A stretch of DNA of 64,000 bases from Ancylostoma caninum. Its lineage: Eukaryota; Nematoda; Chromadorea; Rhabditida; Ancylostomatidae. Numbering within the stretch: the first letter of the stretch is position 1; each line of letters opens with the position of its first letter. The notes under the pieces were generated by a model. That model saw only the letters and a list, made by a program, of their open reading frames with translations, had not been told where the DNA came from and did not search any database. The stretch spans positions 2,418,001 through 2,482,000 of the forward strand of contig JBAJFG010000611.1 of the NCBI GenBank assembly GCA_037903475.1. Reading direction: 5' to 3'. This document shows positions 1-12,600 of the stretch, piece after piece. A program made the translations under genes and the position numbers.

Positions 1-732
1 TTCGATTCGATTCAGGAGCCGTGAAAACACGGCGAACTCAGGAGGCAGTGGGCTGCTTTTGGAATGATAAACTGGCTGGGTAATAACTCCACTCGTCCGG
101 GTGCACTCGGCAAGAAGGACCTTCGGCCGCATTGGCTGGTCAGGGGGCGCAGAAGGGAGCATTGAGTCCCATAGAATGCTCATGCTCACATGCGCAGACG
201 AGCTATAGTTGACTTAATTACTGAGTATCGGCGGAACTCTTACCTTGTGAGGCGGCCTTTTGACCCCGCCCATACGGTTGAGGAACGCCTCCTGGGCACC
301 TGAACCACTTTTGGGACACTCATATTAATCATCGATGCGTCACGCAATCCCAACTAAAACATCAATTCTCTAAAGTTGGGCTAATCTCCGGCAAATTGAA
401 TCCCCTGCAATCATTTTGGCGTCTGTCTAGAGTTCCTTCTTAACGATGTTTTCGTGGAAATAAGACTAGATCGGCAATCACACCATTACGCAAGGGGTGA
501 GGGGGGGGGGCTCACCTATTCAAGTGAGCGATGAGCAAACCAAAAAAAATTCACGTCCTACGTTCTCTTTCCTTTTTGAACTCTTTTTCGGAAGATAAAA
601 TATTAGAATCCTCTGTAATCGACATTTAATATTCTCGCTACATGCGACTAAAACGGAAGTGCTATTACTCACATCCAAAACATAAATAAAAGTTCATTGC
701 ACGGAATGACATCTTCTAGAACGATGTTTTAA
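1..732. other. No gene seen; poly-G run
   Basis: No coding block with splice sites was found on either strand. The first 330 bases are GC-richer than what follows and look like the edge of a dispersed repeat cut by the window boundary, but no second copy lies in this window. A G homopolymer of about ten bases sits near 500. Confidence 0.4.
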
Positions 733-1088
733 TTAAACATTATATCCTTCAGTCGGAGGTAGGCTCTTCTCAGTGTAAGAAATGGGAATGACAGCTTTGA
801 CACGTCGTCCGGTCTCCACGACGTAGGCGTCGCCGGCGAAGCCCAACGCTTTCACGACGTCTCCAGCACGAAGTACAGCGCCGGAGTTCTGATCTGGAAG
901 AGCGTGGGTTTTTAATCTCCTGCAACATGCGCTCGAACGATGTCGTTCTTCTTAATCGGGAGGTCATCACGATGTGGAGACGACATCGAATTAACGAGTC
1001 GGTCTATGATCTCTTTCGCGGACTGAACTCACACCAGATGAGCGTAAGGAAAAACATGCCCGCCACAATGGCTCACGCGTTTCAGGGG
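733..1088 (-). CDS. Last two exons of an unidentified gene
   Basis: Two coding blocks join in frame: exon 1033-1088 (18 codons plus GT) ends at a GTGAGT donor, and exon 733-919 follows a TTGCAG acceptor, giving a shared GTG codon and then 61 codons to TAA. The encoded C-terminus contains AGDVVKALGFAGDAYVVETG. The G-x-G-x-x-GD spacing is loosely like the N-terminal domain of ribosomal protein L9, which would suggest a mitochondrial L9, but the usual RNYLIP-type segment is not matched, so this is only a hint. Exons further upstream (above 1088) were not resolved because the phase-0 frame meets a stop a few codons before the best donor near 1171. Confidence 0.5.
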
Positions 1089-1089
1089 C

Positions 1090-3000
1090 TAACGCAACTA
1101 CACGACACCGAATGTTTTCGCTGTTGGCGCTTTTTAGGACGTTCCGAAGTCGCCGGCGTCGCTGCTGCTCACAAGAAGCGAAGACTCTCACCTTGGAAGT
1201 CAACTATGACGTTTCGTCTTTGAGGGAACACGTGCTTCTTCCTTTCACGCACTTCATACCTCCTTGGAGATGGCACGGCAGGCTGGACAGCCATGGTGCT
1301 CGGAAATTCCGGAAGAGGTGCCCAACTACTGAAATGGCTACCAGTAATTACGAGATGAAAACTTAGATGTGGTTGACAAACCTCTCCATATACGATTCGC
1401 AGTGAGGACTTGCGCTGAACAAGGAGATCTGCTTATAAACACAGCTCTCTTGAATCCTGCAGAACTCCAGCCGGTCGTTTGATTGAAAACAGTAATATTA
1501 AGGAATCCCTCTCAATAATATAGAAATTAGGCAATGAATAATAGGAGTGTCAACCTACCCGCTGATTTCTGTTCATAATGCAATATGACTAAGCGAAAAA
1601 TTTCTTTTACAACATAGTATCGCAGAAGGGAAAAAGGAGACCTTAGAAGAGCAAAAACCAAATTCAGGGTTTTTCACAACTGGATTCACAGGATTCCTTT
1701 CCAAATCTGTTTTCAAGTCTCTTTCTGATCTCCTTCCTTATCCTCCTCCGAAGGTCAAGGTCTTCTCAGACAGGAACATGCAAAAATTTATATTCGTCAA
1801 CAATTTATTAAACGTAAAAGACGTTACAACGGTTATTGGAAAATATTAGTGCATGCACAGAGTGTTCCGGAATAATGTTTGCACTGTTCGAATCTCAATA
1901 ACTTTAGCACAAGCAAAAGTAACTCTGATAACTGTGCAGCATGAACGCAGCCTGCGATTGCTGCTCAACCTTTCGCCCCTATGGCAGCAGCTGCTGAGGG
2001 ATGACAGCAATTGAGGGGAGGATGGCAACTACTAAGAAGTGTTGCTGCTAGGGTTTCTACTCCAATTATTACGCCGTTCTTGCTGTGTTCGTGCTGCACA
2101 GTCATTAGTAAAACGCTGACTTCTTCTAGATTACATAAAGCTAGTCTCAAAACACTGTATCACTGTTGAGGTTCTTGAGATTTTTGTATTCGGCACTGTA
2201 ATATATATTGAGAACGAGTTTTTGCGTTCCCACAGGTACTCAGTTGGTTTTGGCGTCAGGATGACAAATGTGGGTACTTGATGCCATGAAGGATGCGACT
2301 GTGACTACTTGTAACTTCTTCCAAACTTTGCGTTCATTAACGTTAGGTGATGGATTAAACGATGATGATCGATGGAATATCCATGCAGATGTCTCAGTTT
2401 AGCCCCTCTAAATCTTTTTTTGCGGTAGAATCTGAAGAACATGGTGTGTACTAAAAAATTCAAACATTTGACGCCATGAAAGACTCGACCGTTACTGCCC
2501 GTAGGTGCATTCCTAGAGAAATCACAGTTCCTAGAGAAATCACAATCACAGAATAATGTTTGTTGATCATTTCTACCTTACAGCTTTACATGTGATCCAT
2601 TACTGCCAACAAAAGACACTTAAATGCCTATTATTCCGAGCTATGTAACACCAAGAAAGTTCGTGCTTTTTATTATTCGTACCGGAGTTATTGAAGCCTA
2701 AACAGCGTAAATGCTATTTTCAGACAGCCTGTGTTAGTACTTTTGTTCATGCCTAACACCTGTATTGTCACCTTTGACCAAGCCAGATTGTATCAAACTA
2801 TACATATACTTTGATTCGAAATGTTCATGGTGCCGGGGGAGCCGCAGGACCTATGAATCGTCATAGACTGGCCTCCCAGCTGTTGCCCTCCCCGGACATA
2901 AATTCCTCACAAGTTACACAGGCTAGCAGCCATCTCACGGAGCTTATATTGCATTTTTGACAAGTTGTAGAGTAGTGTTCGCCGAAGAGGTGTAGCCAAC
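1090..3000. other. Mostly non-coding; small duplications
   Basis: No convincing exon was found. An 18-base tandem duplication (TTCCTAGAGAAATCACA units) lies at about 2510-2545, and a diverged direct repeat (GATGCCATGAAGGATGCGAC-like) occurs near 2281 and 2472. A GC-richer patch at 2820-2900 has the look of an old dispersed repeat. Confidence 0.35.
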
Positions 3001-3199
3001 AAATTCACCCTACAAAAATCATATGGGCTTCTCTAATCCTCCCAAATCCTTGACCCTTGGCCGGTTCCATGGAGCTTGAAAATCGTTGAACATATCTCGA
3101 AAATTTCCGGAAAGTCCGTTGAGTTGTTGAAGAGATGTTATGTTTTCGCTTATTTTGATTGATGCGGACGTGATAGGGATCGTGTTACATCGTTTCTTC

Positions 3200-3620
3200 T
3201 TATGTGATTTGCGAAGAAAAGTTCTTGTCTGGGAACATGAAACGCATCCTGTAAACAGAATCCGCTCAAATACGAAATTCTGAGAAAGAAACCGCTTGCG
3301 GATTTCTTGTCAGACTTAGGCGAACATCTCGACTGAAAATGACTGAGATAGTCAAAGCACCTTCATTAACTATGATCATGCATTCAAGCAAATGCTTGCG
3401 CAGAGCATCCAAACTTATTCAAAGTACATTCCTTTTAGAAAAAAATAGACGGATCCCATCACTGCAGAAACGCAGTGGGACCTGAACGAGAGATGCGGAG
3501 AGGGCATGCTCCAAATGAGAGGGCCGCCGTGTAGATCCCGCCACGATTCTGCAGCCGCAGAATCGTGTATGAAACCGCGGGCACAGTCCGGCTATCTTTT
3601 CGACAAGGACTGTAAACTCG
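3200..3620 (-). CDS. Myosin converter exon(s) and gene end
   Basis: The exon opens after a TACACAG acceptor at 3620 in phase 0, matching the preceding exon's AAG|gtgaac donor. It encodes an ILRLQNRGGIY-ALSFGACPLRISRSG-TAFL segment, which aligns with the myosin converter pattern (LRxxGVLEAIRI...GYPxR...F). A donor CTGCA|gtgatgg at 3463 followed by the acceptor TTTACAG at 3248 gives MRFMFPDKN (like the RYRVLFP of the converter) and a stop at about 3200. If instead the weaker donor at 3482 is used, a 76-codon open frame runs to 3019. The first choice matches the family better but ends the protein directly after the converter, with no IQ motifs or tail; which is used cannot be told by eye. Confidence 0.55.
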
Positions 3621-6600
3621 CTGTGTACTGAATAAGCCGAGACTTTTTTAAAAACCATCAAATACTTTTAACAGCGAGTAACGCCAAAGGCTCACCATTG
3701 CATGAGACGCAGAACTATCTCGGCACTATTCCACTTATTCTGTCCCAAAATCTCAAAATCAAAAATTTTTCCGAAACTTCGTCTAAGGGACTGATCACGA
3801 ATATCACACTCATTTTGTACTGCAACCTCATTTGGGTAGGGTTACGGTGGGGTTAGGGTAAGTACGGTATCTCACAGAATCATCTGGATTTTTCTCTAGG
3901 AGGTTTACATGATATGCTGATCACGAATATCACACTCGTTTCGAGCCGTAACCCCACAAGGGTAGGGTTACGATAGAGTTAGGGGAAAGTACAGTCTATA
4001 GAACTTCAAATTGCTTTCAATTTGCAAAATCAATGTGATATTCGTAATCAGTATGTCAAATAACCCCCGCAGACAAAAACTCAGGTGCTTCCGTGAGATA
4101 CCTCACTTACCCTAACCCCACCGTAACCCTACCCAAATGAGGTTACGGTACAAAATGAGTGTGATATTCGTGATCATCATGTCAGATAACTAAGTCCCTT
4201 AGACGAGGTTTCAGAGAAATTTTTGAGTTTGAGATTTTGGGGCAGAGCAAGTGGAATAGTGGTGGAAAAGAGAAAGCGTTTTTAATAATTCAGCCATTTC
4301 ATCACATGATTTGTCTTCGTAATTATTCCTGATTACCAAGTCGTGCTTATCATTACTGAAACTAAATAATGTTGTGTAGTGTTCACCTTAAGACATGTGC
4401 AGTGCCGTACAGTAGTCGTTGATAACTGTTGCTGAAGACGGTTTGTATGTTCCAGCACACTTTGGATGAGAGTTGAGGTGTCGGGTTCCAAGGTCAAACT
4501 GACGGGCTCCATACTCTCATCAGCTTGCATTCTCTCAACGTCAGACGCAAACAATTTGACAACAAATTGAAATGCGCACGAGCGCGCATCAAATAAGAAG
4601 ATCTGCAAGCAATTTGGACATCCGTATGCCTGAGACTGGATGACGATCGACGGCATAATCCAAACACGTTCAAAATCCCAGACAGAAAGTGCTCGGAACG
4701 GGCAAAACACCGACCAACTCTCGTGCGACCACATTCTCATTTCGTTGATGCATACGATTGAACTCGTAAATGACCTCCAGTTGTCCATTGCTGTGGGGAA
4801 TTGTGGCACTGGAACGCCTTAATTATGGATTAGAGATGAACAACAGTTGGCGACGAGGAATTGTTACTAGGTTGTTAGGATGGTTTCCGGAGTGGACTCG
4901 AAGAAATTCAGACTTTAATATAGTAACAGCAAAAACTATTGGAATCATTGAAAAAATTAGTTGAAATTATAAAGTAAGCTAGAAATCAAAGTCAGAATCA
5001 AAAATAAAATTAATTCAGTAACCAAAGCACAGCTTCTCTGATTCGGCCAGAAAGCAATGTGAGAGCGAGGTACATACAGGGCGGGCCATAGATACGGTAA
5101 CACAAAAAAGTGCACGCAGAAAAAGCACTTATATGTAAAAACATAGTTGTAGGGTTTATGTTTACTAGGTCACATCTAACATAAGGCAACCCTTCACCTC
5201 GGGATATCCCCTTTCAATTTCGATAGAGGCCCCAACATACTGAGCGAAGCCGTTGACCGCGGCGCGCAAGTGGCAGCGGTTCAGCTCAGCCAACAATTTT
5301 TAGAATGATTGCTCAACTAATCCAAATTCCGGAGAGGTCATGAACAAGCCCTAGCCTCACGTATCAATAAAGCCTATTAACCCCACAGATTGAGACCCAA
5401 GAGTGGTCACTCAGTGAAACCAGTAGGATCTAAAACATACTTTTGGCTGACTCCTGAATCAAACATCACTTCTGAGCTGGAGCACTGTTCCGGTAAAACG
5501 TTACGAAAGGGCATCCCAAGTGGGTTTACCTTCGAGGCAAAGAAATTTTCTTCAGAGGAGAAACGAGCGTTGTTACGGTATTTATGGCCCACCCTGTAGT
5601 TGCCCATGCGTGCTGGTAGTGACTACCTACGATTACAAAATCTCTTCTCCATTCAGTCGTCATGTTAGAAACCACTGTGGTGGGATTCATAAATGTTCCA
5701 GGAAAGGTTCTTAACCTCCCGCTCGTGCAAATTGAACCAGTTCTTAAAGCGAAGTATGTTGTTTCGAAAATAGTGGGGGAATTCAACTCCTATATTTATA
5801 GCGATTTATCTCAGCTCAGAGAAAACTTTCTTGGTGGAAATGAAAACCGCGAAAATGTGCACATCTCTGTCAGTGAGAAAGTGTGCTAATCTGCGTTGCA
5901 TACAAATCTGGAGTTCTGGCGGAGATGAATTGGTCGATGGCTGCTTCCAATTGGGCTTCATTGTTGGAGCTTTTACCACTTAGGAAGACACCGAGGTGCT
6001 TGAGAGTATGGTACTCGGTAGGCGAGAGGTCTTGCGAATACGATGGATATAGCAAAGTTTCGTAGCGCTCGATCAACTTCTGCTGCACAGGATGGGCGAC
6101 ATCGTGGGCGACATGTGGCCAAGCGCTGTCGTGGAGGAGGAGAGGTCCCTCTCTATTCAGCCATTCCGAAAACATCCTTCGAAGCTCCTCATGCATTTCT
6201 TTGATTTCTTGTAGGCACCTCGTAGTACTTACATTGTAGTTTCAGCCAGAGGATTGGGGAAACTACTAGGGCTTGGTCGATGTCTAATCACTTAGCCGGT
6301 CGTCACATCGTCATATCACATCACATCACATGGTGATCCACCGGATCCGCCGACTGCGGCTGAGCTGATGACGAAAATCGGCAAAACTCAACCGAAAGAT
6401 CATCTAAAACTCGGCAAAACTTCTGATTGGACATTTAGCCGGTCGTCACATCGCGGTCGAGGTGCGCGTTGTTCTTGTCATGCAGGAAGTGCGTCCACGA
6501 AACTTCGTAGCGACGATTGTTTCGGTATTTGCTCAATTCTTGCGGTAACCATTTGTCGAGCTTCTTCAGTCTCCGAGTTTATCTGAGATCTCGAGCAGTC

Positions 6601-9600
6601 GAGATGCTAACTTCAATCTCCTTTGAGGGTTCTCGAATTGTTGTGCTTTTACTTTCTTACCAATCTGTGGATGATACATGGTGTTCTCAGGCCTACTCTA
6701 CACCTACTTCAGGAAGCTTGACATCTACTCCATTGTTAATTTTATTTTTGGATAACTCTTACTCTCTCTTCGGCCTAAATGGGTAAGTGAGTTGGCATAC
6801 TACGCAAGGACATATGTGAGTACCCTTAGTAGCAGAAGGCGCATTTTTTTCAACCTCGCATATTTCTATCTAGGGTACTCTCTCTGACTTGTGCTGTATT
6901 TGACTTTCTCAGCTCAGCTGACACGGGGATTACTACGGATACTTGACGCAATCCTGTCACCCGTACCTCGAAACATAGAACTATAAAAGAGCATCGGATT
7001 CGCCTGCTTTAGAAATTCTGGCCTGAACCTAGCTTGAGGGGATCATTCGATAACCTGATCACAAAAATTGCACCTGTTTTCCACCCTAGCCTCGTTTTCG
7101 TAATTTTACGATGGAGATTACGTAAGAAAGAGGAATGAAATGCGGTTTTCGACGAGGAAAAGAGAAGTAATGACAGTGCCACTGGCTGTAGCCTGGTGGT
7201 GCTACGGTGCAAAGTGGATATGACACTTAGTTCATCACCTTCATTAACTATTTAAACAATGAGTGAAGAAATTTCCGGAATTTACTGAGCAGGAAAGCGG
7301 GAAATCAGACTACCATTTCCTTGCCAGAATTGACATTTTCTGTTTTCTTCTTACTGTGATCTCGCCGTATTCTTACAAATACATGCCCACGATAGGGAAA
7401 TAGTGCGATTTTCGTGTTCAAAGCATTGAATAACTCTTCTTGAATCAGGTCCAGTTTAGAATTTTGAAAGGAAGCGAAACCGATGGCAAGTCACCTTTTA
7501 CAATTCCTCGAAGCTGCTTTTCGTGACGATTCCCTCTTTTCAGGACAATAATGTAGTAAGTGAAAGGGATATATCAAACGATATGAAAAAAAACAAAGCA
7601 CTAGAGATACGAGGGCGGGTTGAAAAGTTTTTGGAATGACGAGCAAGTGCTAAAGAATCAGTGGATGAGGGAGATATTTCATTTTTATTTTTTCAATTTT
7701 GTGGCTAGCGTTGGCATTCGAATGTGCGGCCATAACGTTGCGGAGATGTGGCCCTTTTTTTCTACCCCTTACCCGTTAATTTCGATTAATTGACTTTCCT
7801 CCGCTTTCCAAAACTATTCATCTTTATTAAGTAGTAACCTTTTTTCTGAAAGTTAGTGGAATGCCTCTGACAGAGCAAAAACAAATACCGGTACTTCTCC
7901 TTCTCAGTGAAATGTCTTTCCCTTTTTTTGGAACCAACTCTTAGGATCTGAATCACTGTTTTTTTTTCTATATTTCCGTAGGCATACTATAGTGCTGAAC
8001 CTAAGCTGCATTTCCAGTGGAAGTTTCGGGCTTCAAACCCTTTCCTTTCCCAACGAGCAATTTAAAAGTTTTTGCCGTGGTCCACTTTGGAACGTGCCTT
8101 TGTCCGGAACTCGGCGAATGCGGCAATCTTTCAGAAAGAATTCCTGGAATTAATTTATTCTGTAAATATGAAATGTTCTCTCTCGAAAGATGCTGAAAGA
8201 CTCTTCAATTCTAGGCACATCATCTGCAATCCGCATCCAGGAATTTGTGCACGTTTTTTGGTGTAGTACCTTTTTTCGACGTCCTGCACATAGTCAATGG
8301 TTTGCCTGTGTGCAGCAATCCTCGCTTATCCAAGCTAGGAAGCTAAGGGTGGGAAATGTAGGGAATGGGCCTCCAAAGTCAGTACATAGGAGATATTTCA
8401 TTCACATGAGACCTTCCTCTTTATTTGGAAAGATTTGCTGACCGCTTGAACTTTGTACTCATCTCTAACTGAAGGTAATCAAAGTTGGCTGACTAGAAAG
8501 GCCTGCCAAAACCAAGCTCTTTGGCAGATCGAGTTGATATTTAAGGTCAATTCATAGGGAGGATTTCTCTATACAAAGGCATAGAAATAATTGGAAAACA
8601 CTGCTTCTTTGGTGGTCGCTCCGGAAACTTTTCAACCCACCCTCGTATATTACGTGAGGAGTTTTCAAGCAGCCGTTCTGGAAACTTCTCTAACAACCTA
8701 ATGGTTGTTCATACTTTGCTCTTACCTCCGTGTAGACGAATTTCCGCACATTTTATTACTGAGCTCGATCCTTTGTAGCAGATCAGAAGCCTATAAATTG
8801 GTAATGTGAGGCCTCCAGACAATAATCAGCTTATCTATTTCCACTACATTGCTGGGAATCAGAAAAACATTTCCGACACAGGGAATTACACTATACATAT
8901 TATGAGCATAACTTTAAGTAATATTTTTGAATAAGTTGTCGATGCCAATATATCCTCGGAGATTAAAATACACACGCTTTTCAATTCCCAAGTGCAATAC
9001 TCACTTTTTCTGTGCTATAACCAGCGAGCAAGTCGTTGACAGTGTTGATGAGCAGCTCCGAAAGCGAGTTCGTTCTGTTGCACACATATCCAGGAGCATC
9101 AACTACATGAACATACCGCGTTTCTGGAAATGATACTAGATTTTGACGGTATAGTCAAAAGTAAGTTGAGATCAAGTTATGCAACTGAAGATGTGTAGTA
9201 CAATGCTTAGCAGTAATAAATAAGTTCCTGTCCTTTTTTTTTCTCATATTTCGAAATTTTGAAAAGTAAAGCAAGTATAGGAGATGACCTAAATTTAGGT
9301 GTAAGTAAATTTCTCTAAAAATGACAAGAATGTGCCTGTAAAGGAAATTGAAATTGCCTAACAAATTATAACTTATAGGGAAACTTACGTGTTTGACGAC
9401 CAAATGTTTTTTTAGTGTACTCCTAGTTACATAAAAATGTAAAAAAAACATGAAGTATAAATAATAAAGAAAAAAATTCATGAAATACTTGCTATCTCAC
9501 AGCATGCGTCCAATCTACCGTTCTCTGGAAAGAACAACAAGTTCTGGCTGGCACATCGGTGCACCTATATGTACAGTGGACGTCAATGGCGGTGGCTCAT

Positions 9601-12600
9601 CTGCGGTCGCGAACGATGTTTTCTGCTGCTGTTATGCTATATCTAGCAACTTTCCATCCGATTTTCAGGATTTTTGACCAAATTGGGGAGAAAGCGACTA
9701 GAAACAGCATCCCGCCAGAGGAGGACACTGATCCTGGCCCACGCAGCGCGGTCGCGTTGCGTCCTTCGCGAGGCCGTAGGTGGGCCACCGTCATTGTCGT
9801 CCACTGTACCTCCCAGTTGCAGACTTGGGCGTGGGTCTTACGCCTGCTGGGGGTTCGTACCAGATCGAAGAGGCACCAGTTCTGGCCAGCCCCAGAATAA
9901 CGTAGGTTAGTTGCGTTGCCCAGGCTCATTCTATCCCTGATTACCACTCAAGTGATGCTCCCACTTTTCAACACAAATAATTATGTCAACATAATAATTT
10001 ATAGATTCCTCCAGTGATTTTGTGAACAACTAGGTACTGTTGTGGTCACCCCATCAGCTGCAGGTAGTGTTAATTCCCGCTAGTTTCTTGTTTTGTTTCG
10101 CCAACCTGTATGGGTACTGTTGTGTATATTTCTATATTTCTGTTCTATAATCAGAACACCTAAAATGCACTAAATAAATAAATAAATAAAATGAAGCGAT
10201 AATTGTGGTGACAGAATATTTGGCAGCAATCACTGCAGCATCCATTTTATTTCCGTTGTTCGTGCAGCATCGTGAGGTGAACCTGCGGTTTCGGATTCTA
10301 TGTTTGGCCAATTCAGTCTTCCAGTCCCTTTTGATGCCAGCTCTTTGACCACATCAGCGCAATTACACATATGTTTTCACTTTTGATTACGTTAGCTGAG
10401 CGACTTGATACAGAGGCAGGAAAGGAGAGTGAGTAACTGGTTAAATCGTTGAATCGTGGCAATGACGCGTCTTCCTTCACGATGGAACGCATATGAATAT
10501 TGACATCAAGAGATGAACTGTGCTCGGTAATTTTCACGCAGGAAGTACACAGTGATTATATCGAAAATATGTGATCAGTAGGTTTCCCGGGAAGCTTCTA
10601 ATTATTCCATTCATCTAGGGTAAACTATGTAGATTTCTCCTGGCAAAATTTCAGGATGAATGTAAAAAACGAATTAACAAGTTTATATTTATAGTTATAT
10701 TCGAGTGAGATTGCTTTGGTCAAAGGTTACTCCAAGAAAATATTATTTCACATAATCCTTGCTTAATCTCCTTGGAGTAATCAATTCTTTAAAGCTTCCC
10801 TGCCGCTTTTCTCTTCTGTTGGGTATGAGCAGCACCATTTTGAAATAGGATACAGCTCTCAATTGTATGAATTTTTTTTCGCATCGGAGAATGATATAGA
10901 GCTCCATTGTGCTTGCTCCAGTCCGCTCAGGAACCAAACTCGAAATAATGATAGCCGAAGATGCAGTTTGAACATAATCCTCATTGCAGTGGAGCACGAA
11001 ATGTGATGGATGACACGATGCAGCAACTGCTGACGAGCACGACTGCACTCTTTCCGTGGTCAGGACTAACCATATCGAGGTGATCCAGGATTCAAAACAC
11101 TTGGAGCGAAAACAAAGCACGTTGACTGTATGGCAATTCGACGTGTGATAGTATTATAAAAACGCGCGTTTGATAGCGAAAACGTTGTGAGCAGTGGCTA
11201 AGATCAACACTACATGCGCAACAATAGTGTTTCAGGGACTTAATAGTAGTAGATATACAATAATTAGCTATGTGCAAGGAGATTCCGAGAGCTTTGTGCA
11301 GCAAAGCTGTTCTTGGAAGGCATACCAAAACATTCAAAGTAAGGATTTTGAAAGAATCGAGCTGGACCCGGATGCATTGTTGAGGTTACCCATGATAGGC
11401 GTGTTAACGCACTCACATTTACCCGTTAACTGGTACCCATCAACATGTTTACCCATGCATACATGACGTTTTCTGTACGCAGCTACGACCTACGTATGGG
11501 CAATCATAACCATGGGTATGAGATTACCCTTCCTTTCAGTGATGCATCCGGACTCTGAAATTTTTGCAAGGGCTTTATTTGCGCTGCACTGCCGGTATTG
11601 ATGATGGCCATTCATTACTGATATCTTCTTCTAGCTTTCAATACTAAATTGTGATCGCAATCCATCCCTGAAAACCACAAAGAAGGAAAGACGTAGCTCA
11701 AGCAGAGTATTAGGTTGAGTTTTCCTATTTGCTGCCATAGTTCCCTTTCTCGCAGCTGAAGCTTCCCTCTTAGCAGCAGCAGCTGAGAGGAGGATGACAG
11801 CAACGGGGGAGAGATGCCAACAGGTTTTGAAGTCGACGTCAGAAGCTGCATTCGTGCTGCAGAGTTGTCAACGATGAACTACGAAGATTCTCCCGCTGGT
11901 AGAGAGACAGTCACTCAGCTATGAGTCACGGATGAATTGATTAATAATAAAGGAATTAGTTGCGTGCAGTTTGGGCATTTGTGCAAGGAAACAGCGACGA
12001 TTTCGAGGACGAATGCATCATCCTCTATGGGGAAATCTGCAAGCACCCCATCCTGAGACGAAACGAGCAAAAACTACGGTTGTTATTATGTGCAAAACTG
12101 GTGAACTTCATGGTTTGCAAAAAAAATATGTAAGTGTCGGGATAAAAGAAATCCTTGCATTTCACCTGAGTCAACGATATCGCCGCCGTCCATAGGATCA
12201 TGAAGATTATCCAGTGAAGCATTTGCACGCATAAGAATCCTCCTCACAATCCGAGTATAGAGGGCGGACACCAGCTGATCTCGACTGATTTGACACTGTA
12301 AAGAAGATCCTTAATCTCATACAAAACTTTTCCTGAAAAGTCTCACCTCTCTTATTGAGTTGCTCCCTGTCAATGTACACCTCATAACTGCTCTGTACAT
12401 CGCCAAAGCAGAAACTCCAAGCAGAGCACTGGTATCCTCAAGGTCTGCAAACCGTTCGTATTTATTCACTTCGGTGAAACAAGTGCGTATTTGCTGTCTG
12501 ATCAACGAACCACTGAGGTTTTCAATATCAACAGAGCCGCTGATTTCCTTGAATGACAAGTTGTTGAGCAGAATGCAAGCGGAAATCACCTAAAAACGTT

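Noticed and set aside
4333..4809. Single 158-codon minus ORF
   Set aside because: Splitting it at TTG|gtcggt and ATCCAG| gives two exons that match myosin; the part between them is intron read through.
7020..7120. Possible third copy of the 3724-4261 element arm
   Set aside because: Only short TGATCAC and ACCCTAGCCTCG matches; too diverged to call.
9025..9133. Plus-strand exon EQVVDSVDEQLRKRVRSVAH
   Set aside because: The minus strand of the same stretch gives the myosin switch II segment with matching splice phase, which is far better supported.
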